Of a stretch of 64,000 nt of DNA, positions 17,322-26,358 are shown piece after piece (the stretch's first letter is position 1; every line of letters starts with the position of its first letter). The notes beneath the pieces were generated by a model. The model made no database searches, was not told where the DNA came from, and was given only the letters and a program-made list of their open reading frames with translations. Location: contig BJHL01000002.1 of assembly GCA_014192545.1 (NCBI GenBank), forward strand, positions 62,001-126,000. The letters are read 5' to 3'. The DNA comes from Phycisphaerae bacterium. GTDB lineage: Bacteria > Planctomycetota > Phycisphaerae > Phycisphaerales > UBA1924. The position numbers and the translations under genes are program-made.

Positions 17322-18239
17322 GTGACGATTGGTGTGAAGTTTTCATGGCTAGGGGTGGCAGATCGGCCATCCTTGAATCAAGTCGGCGTTGATCGCCTGT
17401 GTTCGGACCTTCGCGAGAGGTTTCCTGTGCTTGATCGGCATGCGTGTTATGAGTTATGTGTGCAAAGCCCGCGGCATGTGGTGGCACTGCTGCGCGGGGT
17501 GCATGGTGGTGAGCCTATTTCGCTGCGAGAGGACTTCTGCGGGACGGCAACTGTGAGCGTGCGGTGGCTTGCTGAGGCCAAGTCACGCGGCGAGGACGCG
17601 CGGGCGATTGGTGTGGACCTGGACCGCGAGGCACTCGAGCGTGCACGGGCATGTGCGGCGAGTGAGGGGGTCAGGGGTTTGGAACTGCTTTGCGGCGACT
17701 GCGTGGGTAATGCGTGCCCCGCTGCATCCGCTGGCAGTGATGTGATTTTCGTCGGGAATTTTTCAATCGGCTATATCTACCAGCGAGAAATGTTGGTGGC
17801 GTATCTGCAAGCCTGCAAGCATCGGCTGGATGCTGGCAACGCGGGCTTTGGCGGCGGCATTTTCGCATGCGATATCTACGGCGGTGCAAACGCGTACAAA
17901 CTCGGCGCCATGGAAAGGCGGCATCCTTCGCGCGGACGCGAGATGATTCATTACGTGTGGCGGCACGAAGCCGCTGACCCGCGCACGGCGATGGTGCGCA
18001 ACAGCATCAGTTTTCGCGTGCTGGTTGATGGCGATGTGGTCGCAGAAATGCCGCGAGCGTTTGTGTATGAGTGGCGGCTGTGGAGTTTGCCGGAACTTGC
18101 GGATGCGATGCGCGAGGCGGGATTCGAAAGCGTTGAGGTGTACAAAGAACTCAATATCGCGCCGGGGCAGGTGCCCAGCGCGGTTGTGGATGCGGAGGAA
18201 CTTGGCGAAGATTGGATTGTGCTGGTTGTTGCGAGGTAA
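17322..18239 (+). CDS. Class I SAM-dependent methyltransferase
   Basis: A protein of up to 305 residues. The SAM-binding core is visible: motif I DFCGTATVSVRWLAEA (an E/DxGxGxG variant), the acidic end of strand 2 in GVDLDREALERARA, then SDVIFVGNFSIGYIYQREML and FACDIYGGANAY. The C-terminal strands resemble the small-molecule methyltransferase fold (VYEWRLWSLPELADAMREAGF). The substrate is unknown. The start is uncertain: GTG 17322 is the longest choice and GTG 17334 is close by. It converges on the Gfo/Idh gene with a 24-base gap and no obvious terminator. Confidence 0.8.
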   Translation: MTIGVKFSWLGVADRPSLNQVGVDRLCSDLRERFPVLDRHACYELCVQSPRHVVALLRGVHGGEPISLREDFCGTATVSVRWLAEAKSRGEDARAIGVDLDREALERARACAASEGVRGLELLCGDCVGNACPAASAGSDVIFVGNFSIGYIYQREMLVAYLQACKHRLDAGNAGFGGGIFACDIYGGANAYKLGAMERRHPSRGREMIHYVWRHEAADPRTAMVRNSISFRVLVDGDVVAEMPRAFVYEWRLWSLPELADAMREAGFESVEVYKELNIAPGQVPSAVVDAEELGEDWIVLVVAR

Positions 18240-18263
18240 CACAAACAGCCAATGAGAAACCTG

Positions 18264-19361
18264 CTAGGCCCGTGCCGCTTCCTTCAACGCCGCCACGATG
18301 CGTTCGGCGGTGCGGACGTTGGCAAAGCCCGCTTCGGCGTCGATGCTGGGCTGGCGGCCTTCGCGGACGGCGCCGACGAACTCGGTGATTTCCATGACGA
18401 TGGGTTCGGCATCGTCAACCACGAGCGGGTCGATGTTCACCAGCTGGTCCCACTTGAGGGTTGTGAGGTCGGCTCCGTTGGCGACGGCTTCACGCACTTC
18501 GCGCATCTGGATTTCGTTGGCCAGTTTGCGGATCATGTTGCCCTTCTTCGCGCCGTAATCAATCTTGATGTACGCGTTGTCGCCCGTAATGCGCGTGACG
18601 CGTTCAGTCTTGAACGCAAGCCGGCTGGCAGTCACATTCGCGACGCAGCGGCCGCGGCTGGTGTCGAATTCGAGCCAGGCATCGCACAAGTCTTCGTGCG
18701 GCGTGATGACGCTGACGCCCGCGGCGCGAATGTTCGTGGGTTCGCAGCCCATCAACATCAGCACGACGTCGATGTCGTGGATCATCATGTCCATCACCAC
18801 GCCCACATCCACGCTGCGGAATGTCATCGGGCTGACGCGAATCACTTGCATGAAGCGAGGTGTGATCGGCGGGCCTTCTTGAGCGGCTTTTTGCATCGCG
18901 CGCATCACCGGGTTGAAGCGCTCGATGTGGCCCACCATCAGGCACGCGTCATGGCGTGCGGCAAGGTCGGCGAGTTTCTTCGCGGTTTCGGCATCGCCCG
19001 CGAGGGGCTTTTCGATCAGGCATGCAACGCCTGCTTCGAGCAGGGGCTTGGCCGCTTCATAGTGATACGTGGTTGGGACGGCGATGGAAACTGCATCGAC
19101 CTTCGCATCGAGCAGTTGCTGCACAGTTTCCATGGGTTTGGTGTTGAACTTGCTGGCGAGTTCTTCACGCCGAGGCTTGCTGGCGTCGACAACGCCTACA
19201 AGTTCGCAGTCGGCCATGTTGGCGTACACGCGTGCGTGGTGCTGGCCCATGCGACCAACACCCACAACGCCACAACGCAGAGGTCGACCCGCAAACCGAT
19301 CCGCCTTCGCGCCGTGAGCCATAACTTCGACCGCCTTCCGTGACTGCGTGGTTGTGTTCAT
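18264..19361 (-). CDS. Gfo/Idh/MocA-family NAD(P)-dependent oxidoreductase, possibly UDP-GlcNAc 3-dehydrogenase-like
   Basis: A 365-residue cytoplasmic dehydrogenase. The N-terminal Rossmann motif is GVVGVGRMGQHHARVY, and the catalytic lysine lies in IEKPLAGDAETAKKL. The segment VGHIERFNPVMRAM and DMMIHDIDVVLMLMG resemble the subgroup containing GnnA, which oxidises UDP-GlcNAc in making amide-linked lipid A. No lipid A genes are adjacent, so that assignment is tentative; other sugar dehydrogenases fit too. The start MNTTTQSRK is preferred to a longer reading from 19460 that would run through the terminator hairpin upstream. Confidence 0.8.
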   Translation of the reverse strand: MNTTTQSRKAVEVMAHGAKADRFAGRPLRCGVVGVGRMGQHHARVYANMADCELVGVVDASKPRREELASKFNTKPMETVQQLLDAKVDAVSIAVPTTYHYEAAKPLLEAGVACLIEKPLAGDAETAKKLADLAARHDACLMVGHIERFNPVMRAMQKAAQEGPPITPRFMQVIRVSPMTFRSVDVGVVMDMMIHDIDVVLMLMGCEPTNIRAAGVSVITPHEDLCDAWLEFDTSRGRCVANVTASRLAFKTERVTRITGDNAYIKIDYGAKKGNMIRKLANEIQMREVREAVANGADLTTLKWDQLVNIDPLVVDDAEPIVMEITEFVGAVREGRQPSIDAEAGFANVRTAERIVAALKEAARA

Positions 19362-19397
19362 GATCAGTGTAAAGGTAGCGCGAAGAATGGGCACAAG

Positions 19398-19431
19398 TAA
19401 AAACCCACAGCCGGGAAGACCGTGGGTTTTG
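19398..19431 (-). terminator. Terminator downstream of thioredoxin
   Basis: AAAACCCAC and GTGGGTTTT form the stem with a 13-base loop. Read on the minus strand it ends in GTGGGTTTTT, as expected after the thioredoxin stop at 19473. It also sits just before the Gfo/Idh gene start. Confidence 0.75.
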
Positions 19432-19472
19432 TATGTTCTGGGGGCCGAACTCGGGCCCAAATGGGGGCCGAA

Positions 19473-19808
19473 TTACTTGATCGCGGCTTCGTCGAGGGCG
19501 GCCATGAGGGCTTCTTTCTTTTGGAAGCCGACGAACTTGCGGACCATGTTGCCGCCTTTGAAAATCATGACGGTCGGGATGGCGGTGATCTGGTACTTCA
19601 CGCTGATGGCGCGGTTGTTGTCGGTGTTGACTTTGCCGACCTTCGCCTTGGTCGCGTATTCCTCAGCGAGGGCGTCGATGGTGGGAGCCAAGGTCTTGCA
19701 AGGCTGGCACCATTCGGCCCAGAAATCGACCATCACGGGTTTGTCGCTGGCGAGGACTTCGGCGTCGAAGTTCGCGTCGGTGAATTCTTTGATATGTGCG
19801 TTTGCCAT
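19473..19808 (-). CDS. trxA: Thioredoxin with a CQPC active site
   Basis: A 111-residue thioredoxin: DFWAEWCQPCK active site, cis-proline in AIPTVMIFKGG and the normal length. The redox motif is Cys-Gln-Pro-Cys where the canonical protein has Cys-Gly-Pro-Cys. The start is ATG 19808 (MANAHIKEF) with GGAG 8 bases upstream; the in-frame GTG at 19817 lies inside that site. Its role should be cytoplasmic disulfide reduction, possibly with altered redox potential. It sits about 100 bases downstream of folP on the same strand and is followed by a terminator. Confidence 0.93.
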   Translation of the reverse strand: MANAHIKEFTDANFDAEVLASDKPVMVDFWAEWCQPCKTLAPTIDALAEEYATKAKVGKVNTDNNRAISVKYQITAIPTVMIFKGGNMVRKFVGFQKKEALMAALDEAAIK

Positions 19809-19911
19809 GTGCTTCACTCCGTTGCGTTTGCGGGGTTGGCCCGCGTGCTGTCACTTCCTTGGATGCCGAGTCGGTTGATTCGTTCCGGGTGGTTCGAATC
19901 GCTGGGAGAGG

Positions 19912-20808
19912 TTAGGCGGTCGTTTTCTGGGACATTCCGGACATCGCTATAGCTTCAGCGGCGGCAAGGGCGCGCGCATGCGGCTGGACATCATGCACCC
20001 GAAACAAGCGGCAGCCCAGTTGATAGTGCAAAACGCTGAGGGCAAGCGTGCCTTCGAGGCGTTCTGCGGGCGTGCTGTCGCGATGCAAACTGACCCGGCC
20101 GACGAAGCTCTTGCGGCTGAGGCCGCTGAGAATGGGGTAGCCAGTCGCCGCGAGCGTGGGTGTGGCTGCGATGAGCCGCAGGTTGTCATCGACGGATTTG
20201 CCAAAGCCCAAGCCGGGGTCGAGCATGATGCAGTCTTTCGAGATGCCAGCGGCCAGAGCAGCCGTCGCGCGGGCGAGCAAGTAGTCGCGCACGGTCGTGA
20301 CAGCATCGTCGTAGTGGGGCGGCTTGGCGTATGCGTCGCTGAAACTATCGCGAGCGGGGGCGACGAGGCGGTGCATGAGAATGACGCCGCAGCGATGGCG
20401 CGCGATGAGCGGCAGCATCTGGGCGTCGTCAGTACCCGCCGAGATATCGTTGACGGCGTTTGCGCCTGCATCGAGTGCGGCTGCAGCGACTGCGGCTCGT
20501 GTGGTATCGATGCTGATAGACGTTTTCGCCACGGCGTGAGACGAAGCACGAATCGCGCGAATGACCGGCACGACGCGGGTGATTTGGTCTGCTTCGCTCA
20601 CAGCGTGCGAGCCCGGCTTAGTGCTCTCGCCGCCGACGTCGAGCATCGCAGCGCCTTCATCGACGCAGCGAACGGCGGCTGCAAGTGCGTCGGCGACGGC
20701 AAGATGCTTGCCGCCGTCGGCAAAGCTGTCGGGCGTGATGTTGAGAATGGCCATGACGCGCGGGCGCATGAGGTCGAGGGTCAAGGTTGGCGAAAGTTGC
20801 CAAAGCAC
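19912..20808 (-). CDS. folP: Dihydropteroate synthase
   Basis: A 298-residue TIM-barrel enzyme that joins p-aminobenzoate to the pterin diphosphate in folate synthesis. Signature sequences: MAILNITPDSFADGG, LDVGGESTKPGS, NDISAG, LDPGLGFGKS and SGLSRKSFVG. All are in the expected order and spacing. The length is typical. The start MLWQLSPTLTL gives a short N-terminal extension before the first strand. Other folate genes are not in the window. Confidence 0.95.
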   Translation of the reverse strand: MLWQLSPTLTLDLMRPRVMAILNITPDSFADGGKHLAVADALAAAVRCVDEGAAMLDVGGESTKPGSHAVSEADQITRVVPVIRAIRASSHAVAKTSISIDTTRAAVAAAALDAGANAVNDISAGTDDAQMLPLIARHRCGVILMHRLVAPARDSFSDAYAKPPHYDDAVTTVRDYLLARATAALAAGISKDCIMLDPGLGFGKSVDDNLRLIAATPTLAATGYPILSGLSRKSFVGRVSLHRDSTPAERLEGTLALSVLHYQLGCRLFRVHDVQPHARALAAAEAIAMSGMSQKTTA

Positions 20809-20824
20809 GGGTGATGCTACGCGG

Positions 20825-20855
20825 AAAAAAAGGGCCCAAGCGTGTGCTTGGGCCC
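20825..20855 (-). terminator. Strong terminator after the large secreted protein
   Basis: On the minus strand GGGCCCAAGC, loop ACAC and GCTTGGGCCC form a perfect 10-bp stem followed by TTTTTTT. It lies 69 bases past the stop of the gene ending at 20924 and just before folP. Confidence 0.9.
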
Positions 20856-20923
20856 CGGTTAAACTCGATTTTGAACTTCAATTCGGCTTAGAACGCAGTT
20901 TAAAAGCCCGCTTGGAACCTCGC

Positions 20924-22879
20924 TTAGAAGCCGGGTGCCTTGCCTTCTTCTTCATCACCGCCCGGAGCCATTTGATCTTGCATGCCTTCTTGCATGCCTT
21001 CTTGCATGCCTTCTTGCATGCTCTTGCTGACTTCACCGATGGCGGTCATCACATCATGCGGCACGAACACGCGGGCGCGGAAGGCGCCATCGTTGGTAGT
21101 TGCACCAAAGGCGATGGGCGTGATCTTCTCGGGCAGCGTGATGTCTATTTCCATGCCAAACATCATCATGGCACCCAAGGCCATTTCCATGACGGGCTTG
21201 ACGCCCACGTAGCCTTCCATCGTGCGGTCGGCGGGCAGGTAGCTTTGCAGCATCTTGACTTCATCGGTGGTTGCAACGCCTTTGCTGCTGCCAGCGGTGG
21301 TGATTGCTTCCTTCATGAGCAAGTTGTTCTTGCTATACGTTGCGACCACGCCGCCTTCGACGGGTGCGTACATACCTGTGCTGGGGCCGCCGCCGCCCAT
21401 CATGCCTTGCATCATGAGGGCTTGCTGAGCTTCTTGGTTGTTGGGGTCGGCAGTTTGCGACACCGTGTAGCTGTCAACTTTCGTGCCTTCGATGGTCGAT
21501 GCCGCCGACGTGTAGCTGGTCTTGAACGTCATGCCGGCGATGGTCTTGCCGTTCATGGCTTCGTAGCTCTTCTTGACTTCACCCAAGTAGGCTTGCGGAT
21601 CCTTCACCATTGTGAAGCTGCTCGTACTGCTGAACAGACCCATGAGGCCAGCGGGGCTTGCGCCCATCATCCAGCCAAAGCCATCAACTTTGTCGGCAGC
21701 GGTCAAACTGCTGAGCATCGCACCGGCATCATCGCCACCTTGCTTGGCAAGGTTGGTCATCAGCTTCTTCATACCCGCGCCAGCGGTGTCCATCGCGAGC
21801 ATGGCGACGAACGTTTGCGTGGGCAGCTTCTGCAGCAGGGGCTGCACGTTGCCCTTGTCTTGGAAGAAGCCCGCGAGCTCAGTGCCTTTGTTGAACTGGC
21901 TGGCGACGTCAATCCACATGCCCTTGTCATCAAGGCCCACACCAACAATGCCCACGCGAGCGTCGCGTGCGAAGTTGTTCGCAACGAGTTCGATCATTTC
22001 CAGGCCCTTTTTGGCCTGTTCGCCCGCGCCAGCAGTCGCCATCGCGAGTTGGGGGTTCTTCTCGAGGTTCTTGAAGTTGTCTTGAATGCCGTCCTTCATC
22101 TCGGCCATGTTGCCGATAATGAGCACCATCGCATCGTCTGCGATCTTGCGACCCGTTGCGCCCAGGAACTCGCCGTGAGTCTTGAGCTTGCCTTCAACGG
22201 GCTTGAAGTCTTCAACGGTTTTCTTGCTGACACCCATGAGTGCATAGCCGCCACCGATGTTGCGGGCATAGGCCTTTTGCGAGCCTTCTTCAGCAGCTTC
22301 GTCCGCCGCGTTTTCGTTCTCGCCGGGCAATTCAGGCAGATCGAGCGTCACTTCGGCAACGGCATCAACCGGGTTGCCCTTGAGTCCCTGCACGAACGCC
22401 TTGTAGTCGCTGACGGGCACGAGCACAAGCACGCGTGCCGACTCTTCCATCATCTTTTCGCGAGCCTCCATGGCATCGCCGCCGAAGTCGGGCGATTCAT
22501 CGCCTGCTTCGTCGCCCTTTTCGTCGGCAGCTTTCTTGGCCTTCGCGGCAGCCTTGCCAGCAGCATCCAGAGGCATGCTGAACAGAGCAACCGAGCCGTT
22601 CTTGTTCACGCCTGGACGCTTGGCCCAATCGAAGATATCAACTGAACCTTTGGCCTCGATGCTCGCGCCGCCGCTCTTGAGCATGCGGTCAAATTCGGGA
22701 ATCTTCGCCAGTGTGGCTTCCAGTTTTTCGATGTTGGGAATCGCAATTGCGCCCTCAAAGCCTTCCGGCACGCGATCCAAAGCGGCGGGCACATCAGCCA
22801 GGGCGACGCCCGTAAGGCTGGCAAGGGCGAGCGTGCAGACCAACGAACGGAAGCGACGGACAGAGGCTGTGGCGATCAT
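20924..22879 (-). CDS. Large uncharacterised secreted protein with Met-rich segments
   Basis: A 651-residue exported protein. The ATG at 22879 follows GGAAAGA and opens a signal peptide (about residues 1-28, ending LTGVALA). The mature part begins VPAALDRVPEGFEGAIAIPN and is a long alpha/beta protein without a known motif, with a Lys/Ala/Asp/Glu-rich linker (about 90-115), a Met/Gly-rich loop (MMQGMMGGGGPSTG) and a C-terminal tail of repeated MQEG followed by an acidic end. It may be a periplasmic or cell-surface protein. Similar exported proteins are common in planctomycetes, but I cannot give a function. Confidence 0.65.
   Translation of the reverse strand: MIATASVRRFRSLVCTLALASLTGVALADVPAALDRVPEGFEGAIAIPNIEKLEATLAKIPEFDRMLKSGGASIEAKGSVDIFDWAKRPGVNKNGSVALFSMPLDAAGKAAAKAKKAADEKGDEAGDESPDFGGDAMEAREKMMEESARVLVLVPVSDYKAFVQGLKGNPVDAVAEVTLDLPELPGENENAADEAAEEGSQKAYARNIGGGYALMGVSKKTVEDFKPVEGKLKTHGEFLGATGRKIADDAMVLIIGNMAEMKDGIQDNFKNLEKNPQLAMATAGAGEQAKKGLEMIELVANNFARDARVGIVGVGLDDKGMWIDVASQFNKGTELAGFFQDKGNVQPLLQKLPTQTFVAMLAMDTAGAGMKKLMTNLAKQGGDDAGAMLSSLTAADKVDGFGWMMGASPAGLMGLFSSTSSFTMVKDPQAYLGEVKKSYEAMNGKTIAGMTFKTSYTSAASTIEGTKVDSYTVSQTADPNNQEAQQALMMQGMMGGGGPSTGMYAPVEGGVVATYSKNNLLMKEAITTAGSSKGVATTDEVKMLQSYLPADRTMEGYVGVKPVMEMALGAMMMFGMEIDITLPEKITPIAFGATTNDGAFRARVFVPHDVMTAIGEVSKSMQEGMQEGMQEGMQDQMAPGGDEEEGKAPGF
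20981..21016. repeat. 12-bp tandem repeat inside a coding region
   Basis: Three perfect copies of CATGCCTTCTTG plus a partial fourth, encoding MQEG repeats near the C-terminus of the secreted protein. The unit is a multiple of three, so copy-number change keeps the frame. Confidence 0.9.
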
Positions 22880-23137
22880 GTGACAATCTTTCCAAATCGC
22901 TTGGTACCGATGGCGAACACGCCTGGTAATCAAGCGGAGAACAGTGCGGGTGAGATGCGGAGTATAGAAACACCCCGCGTGTGTGTTGTACGGAGAAATG
23001 ATCGGATGGTTACGTGCTGACTGGTGCTGAAACCGACGCGATAACGGATTTTGCGGACGGCTGCGACCATGACAAAGGTCCTACGCGATTGCATAACCCC
23101 GTGTTCACGTGAGTTTGTTTCGAATGCGATCATCCGC

Positions 23138-26100
23138 TCAATCGATACCCTTGGCATCCCGGGCTTGCTGACGATTCCAAGATTCTTCCTCGGCTCGCAC
23201 CTTCGCGGCACGGTCATGGCTGTCGTCACCCAAATCGTCGTTGTCCTCAATGAGCGTTTCCTCATTCGTATCAAACGGCGGGGCCTCTTCGTAACGATTC
23301 GGGCGAGCGGCTGTGGGCATGGGCTCGGTTGCGGCGTTTGCGAAGCCGCCTTCGGTAATCACACCGCCTTCGCGTTCTTCACGCAGCACGATGCCCTTGG
23401 CCTTGGCTTCCTCAGCCGCGAGTCGCTTGATGGCTTCCCAATCGTCGAGCGTCAGCAGCACGTCACGCGCGACACTGCCTTTGTGATCGCTGATGATGCC
23501 TGCGATGCCCATGAGATCGATGAGTCGGCTGGCGCGGGTGTAGCCGATCGCGAGTCGGCGTTGGAGCAGGCTTACGCTGCCGCGCTTGCTTTCGAGAACA
23601 ATCTCCACCGCGCGGTTGAACATCGGGTCTTCTTGAGCGGCTTGCAGGCTCGCGCTGCTGTTGTTCTTGCTGTCGGCGATGCGTTGCTCGTCGCTGCCGC
23701 CGCTGCGGAGTTGCACGAGGGAACGCTCGAAGCTGGGCGTTGCGATCTCTTTCATGAACTTGACGACCTTGCGAATTTCGCGGTCGTCAACCAGCGTGCC
23801 TTGAGCGCGCGAGAGCTTGCTGCTGCGCGGGCTGAGGAAGAGCATGTCGCCATGGCCCAGCAGCAACTCGCCACCTTTTTGGTCCAAGACGATGCGTGAG
23901 TCCATGCCGCTGGCAACTTTGAAAGCAACCCGACAGGGCATATTGCTCTTAATAAGACCAGTGACGACGTTGGCTTGCGGACGCTGCGTTGCAAGAATGA
24001 GGTGCATGCCCACCGCGCGAGCCTTTTGAGCAATGCGAATGATATGGCTTTCAACATCCTTGTTGGTCATCATAAGATCGGCGAGTTCATCGATGATGAA
24101 AACCATGTAAGGAAGCTTGCGTGGAATCTTGGCTTCGTCTTCGGGCGTGGTGGCGTTCATCCGCTCCTTGAGCTCGTCCCACGTCAATTCGTTGTAGCTG
24201 GCGATATCCCGGCAGCCAGCTTCGGCAAGCAGTTCGTACCGCTCGTCCATCTTGGTCGTGGCCCATTCCAGAATCGCAGCTGCCTTGCCCATCTCGGTCA
24301 CGACCGGGCACATCAGGTGCGGAATGTCCTTGAACTGGCTCATTTCCACCATCTTGGGGTCAACAAGCACCATCTTGAGTTCGCTGGGTTTCTTGGTGTA
24401 CAAGAAGCCCATGATGATGGTGTTCATGCACACGCTCTTGCCGCTGCCGGTGGTGCCGGCGATGAGCATGTGCGGCTGCTTGGCAAGGTCTTCAATGAGC
24501 GGCGCGCCGCTGGCGTCTTTGCCAAGGAACATGGGCAGGGCCATGTGCTTGTAAAGCTCGGTGCGGCCCATCAGTTCCTTCATGCGAACTTTTTCTTTGG
24601 TCAGGTTTGGCACTTCAATGCCAACCGTATCGCGACCAGCCATGTTGCTCACAATGCGAATGTTCTGGCTCTTCAAAACACGCGCGATGTCCTTGCTTAC
24701 GGCTTCAAGCTGGCTGACCTTCGTTCCAGGCGACAGGCGGACATGGAACAACGTGATGACGGGGCCCGACTCGATGGAGTCGACTTGCCCGTCGATCTTG
24801 AACTGCTGCAACGCCTGAATCAACGCGGCGGCTTGTTCCTTGACGGTCTGTTCCAGAATGTCATTGAAGTTCGCCTCAGGCTCCTCGAGCAAATCAAGCC
24901 CCGGGAAGCGATACTTCTCGCCCTCTTCAATCGCCGCTTGCATGCCCGCAAGGTCGGCGTCGGTCGCGACGGACTTTTCCTTCTGCCCAAACAGGATGGG
25001 CAACTTGGCGATCTTGTCGCGAAGTTGATCCTCGCTGTAGACCTGCGGGGCTGACGGCAGGTCGTCGTCTTCTTCCTCTTCGACATCGCTCTGTGCATCG
25101 AGAGCAGTGGGCGGGGTAGCAGTCTTCGCCGTGCCCGCCTTGTTTTTGCCGAGTTTCGCGGCTGTTTGGTCTTCTTCGTCAATCGCGTCGGCATCAAGCA
25201 CCGCGTTCTTCTCGAGCAACTGCGCCTCTTCTTCCGTCAACTCTTCCTTGGTCGCAGCCTTCTTCTTGCCGCGAGCAACGCGAACAACTTCGCCCGTCTC
25301 TTCATCGATTACTTCATCGCTGCCGCCGATGACTTCGGCTCCCAGTTCACTGCCCTTGCGAACCTTGGTGGCTGCGGGCAGTTCGCCTTCGAGATCATCC
25401 AATCGCGCCTTGTTTTTTCGCTTTTTCTTGGCAGGCGTCAGCAAGTCCATGATCGCGCTGTAAAAGCTGCTGCCAGCTTTCGCGCCGCCCTTGGCAATTG
25501 CTGAACCAGCCGCCGCTCCAGCGGCGAGAGCGATTTCGCCCGTTGCACTACCAACCTTGGCCGCCGCAGGGACGCCATGGTCGCGAGTCTTTTCATACGC
25601 CCAGCCAAAGAAGGCGAGCACCCATTCATCCATTGCGACGATGGCACCCAGCAGCCCGCCCATGATGAGCATGATGCCGCTGCCAACTGCGCCAAAGCGG
25701 GCCGCGAGTTCAGCATTCAACACCTTTCCCACAAGTCCGCCAGCCAAGTCAGGCATGCTGCCGCTGGTGGGCAGGAACAAGTTCTGCAAACCCGCAAAGG
25801 CGCACGCGAGCATCAAAAGGCCCACAAACCGTACCGCCGCCTGCTTGAGCCCGGCGCCCATCGCGGCACTTAGCAGCCCGATGCCAGTAAAGATCACCAG
25901 TACCCAGGCCCCAAAACCCAGCAACTTGAACATCGACGAGGCAATCGCCGCTCCGAACGGCCCGCACCAGTTCAGCACGGTGTCATTGGGCGGAAAAACC
26001 ACGTGCGTGGGCGGATCGCCCGCGTTGTAACCCACCAAACTGGCAGCCACAAAGGCCCAGCCGGCAAGCAGCAGGACAATGAGAATTACCCGTGACGTCG

Positions 26101-26167
26101 GGCTGAGTGCCGAATCGCCCGTTGTCCGAGTGCCACGCGAAAACCAGGACCGCTTGGTAGTAGCCAT
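23138..26167 (-). CDS. ftsK: DNA translocase FtsK/SpoIIIE
   Basis: A 1,009-residue membrane DNA pump for chromosome segregation at division. Four membrane helices lie in the first 200 residues (ILIVLLLAGWAFVAASLVGY is the first), then a long charged linker (about 250-390, rich in Glu, Asp and Lys), the RecA-like motor with Walker A AGTTGSGKS and Walker B FIIDELADLMM, QRPQANVVTGLIKSNMP, and a winged-helix gamma domain (FNRAVEIVLESKRGSVSLLQRRLAIGY, read in parts) that would recognise orienting DNA sequences. A 100-residue acidic tail follows the gamma domain. The start MATTKRSWFSRGTRT is chosen over 26188. Length is within the family range. Confidence 0.96.
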   Translation of the reverse strand: MATTKRSWFSRGTRTTGDSALSPTSRVILIVLLLAGWAFVAASLVGYNAGDPPTHVVFPPNDTVLNWCGPFGAAIASSMFKLLGFGAWVLVIFTGIGLLSAAMGAGLKQAAVRFVGLLMLACAFAGLQNLFLPTSGSMPDLAGGLVGKVLNAELAARFGAVGSGIMLIMGGLLGAIVAMDEWVLAFFGWAYEKTRDHGVPAAAKVGSATGEIALAAGAAAGSAIAKGGAKAGSSFYSAIMDLLTPAKKKRKNKARLDDLEGELPAATKVRKGSELGAEVIGGSDEVIDEETGEVVRVARGKKKAATKEELTEEEAQLLEKNAVLDADAIDEEDQTAAKLGKNKAGTAKTATPPTALDAQSDVEEEEDDDLPSAPQVYSEDQLRDKIAKLPILFGQKEKSVATDADLAGMQAAIEEGEKYRFPGLDLLEEPEANFNDILEQTVKEQAAALIQALQQFKIDGQVDSIESGPVITLFHVRLSPGTKVSQLEAVSKDIARVLKSQNIRIVSNMAGRDTVGIEVPNLTKEKVRMKELMGRTELYKHMALPMFLGKDASGAPLIEDLAKQPHMLIAGTTGSGKSVCMNTIIMGFLYTKKPSELKMVLVDPKMVEMSQFKDIPHLMCPVVTEMGKAAAILEWATTKMDERYELLAEAGCRDIASYNELTWDELKERMNATTPEDEAKIPRKLPYMVFIIDELADLMMTNKDVESHIIRIAQKARAVGMHLILATQRPQANVVTGLIKSNMPCRVAFKVASGMDSRIVLDQKGGELLLGHGDMLFLSPRSSKLSRAQGTLVDDREIRKVVKFMKEIATPSFERSLVQLRSGGSDEQRIADSKNNSSASLQAAQEDPMFNRAVEIVLESKRGSVSLLQRRLAIGYTRASRLIDLMGIAGIISDHKGSVARDVLLTLDDWEAIKRLAAEEAKAKGIVLREEREGGVITEGGFANAATEPMPTAARPNRYEEAPPFDTNEETLIEDNDDLGDDSHDRAAKVRAEEESWNRQQARDAKGID

Positions 26168-26261
26168 AGGTTGAAGTTCATCGGTCAAAGGGGTCCCGGA
26201 AGGCGAAAAGTCGGGGAGGGGGCGGTGAGCGGTGAGCGGAGAACGGGGGAAGCGGCATCGG

Positions 26262-26358
26262 GCGTCTGTTCTCCGCTCCCTGTTCTCCGCTCCCTGTTCT
26301 CTGTTCTCTGTTCACTGTTCTCCGTTCCCCGCTCTCCGACTCCCCGTACGCTCCCTCC
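26262..26358. repeat. Pyrimidine-rich short tandem repeat array
   Basis: A CT-rich array built from CTGTTCT-like heptamers and CTCCGCTCC blocks. A 14-base unit (CTGTTCTCCGCTCC) appears twice and is followed by CTGTTCT repeated with variation. It fills the space between ftsK and the kinase, ending right at the kinase GTG. No ribosome-binding site is visible within it. Confidence 0.75.

Noticed and set aside
17176-17487. 103-residue minus-strand frame over the start of the methyltransferase
   Set aside because: Proline/His/Ser-rich shadow overlapping the methyltransferase N-terminus.
20561-22645. A 694-residue His-rich open frame on the plus strand
   Set aside because: It runs opposite the secreted protein gene (20924-22879), has shadow-like composition (very His/Arg/Ala rich) and no family sequence.
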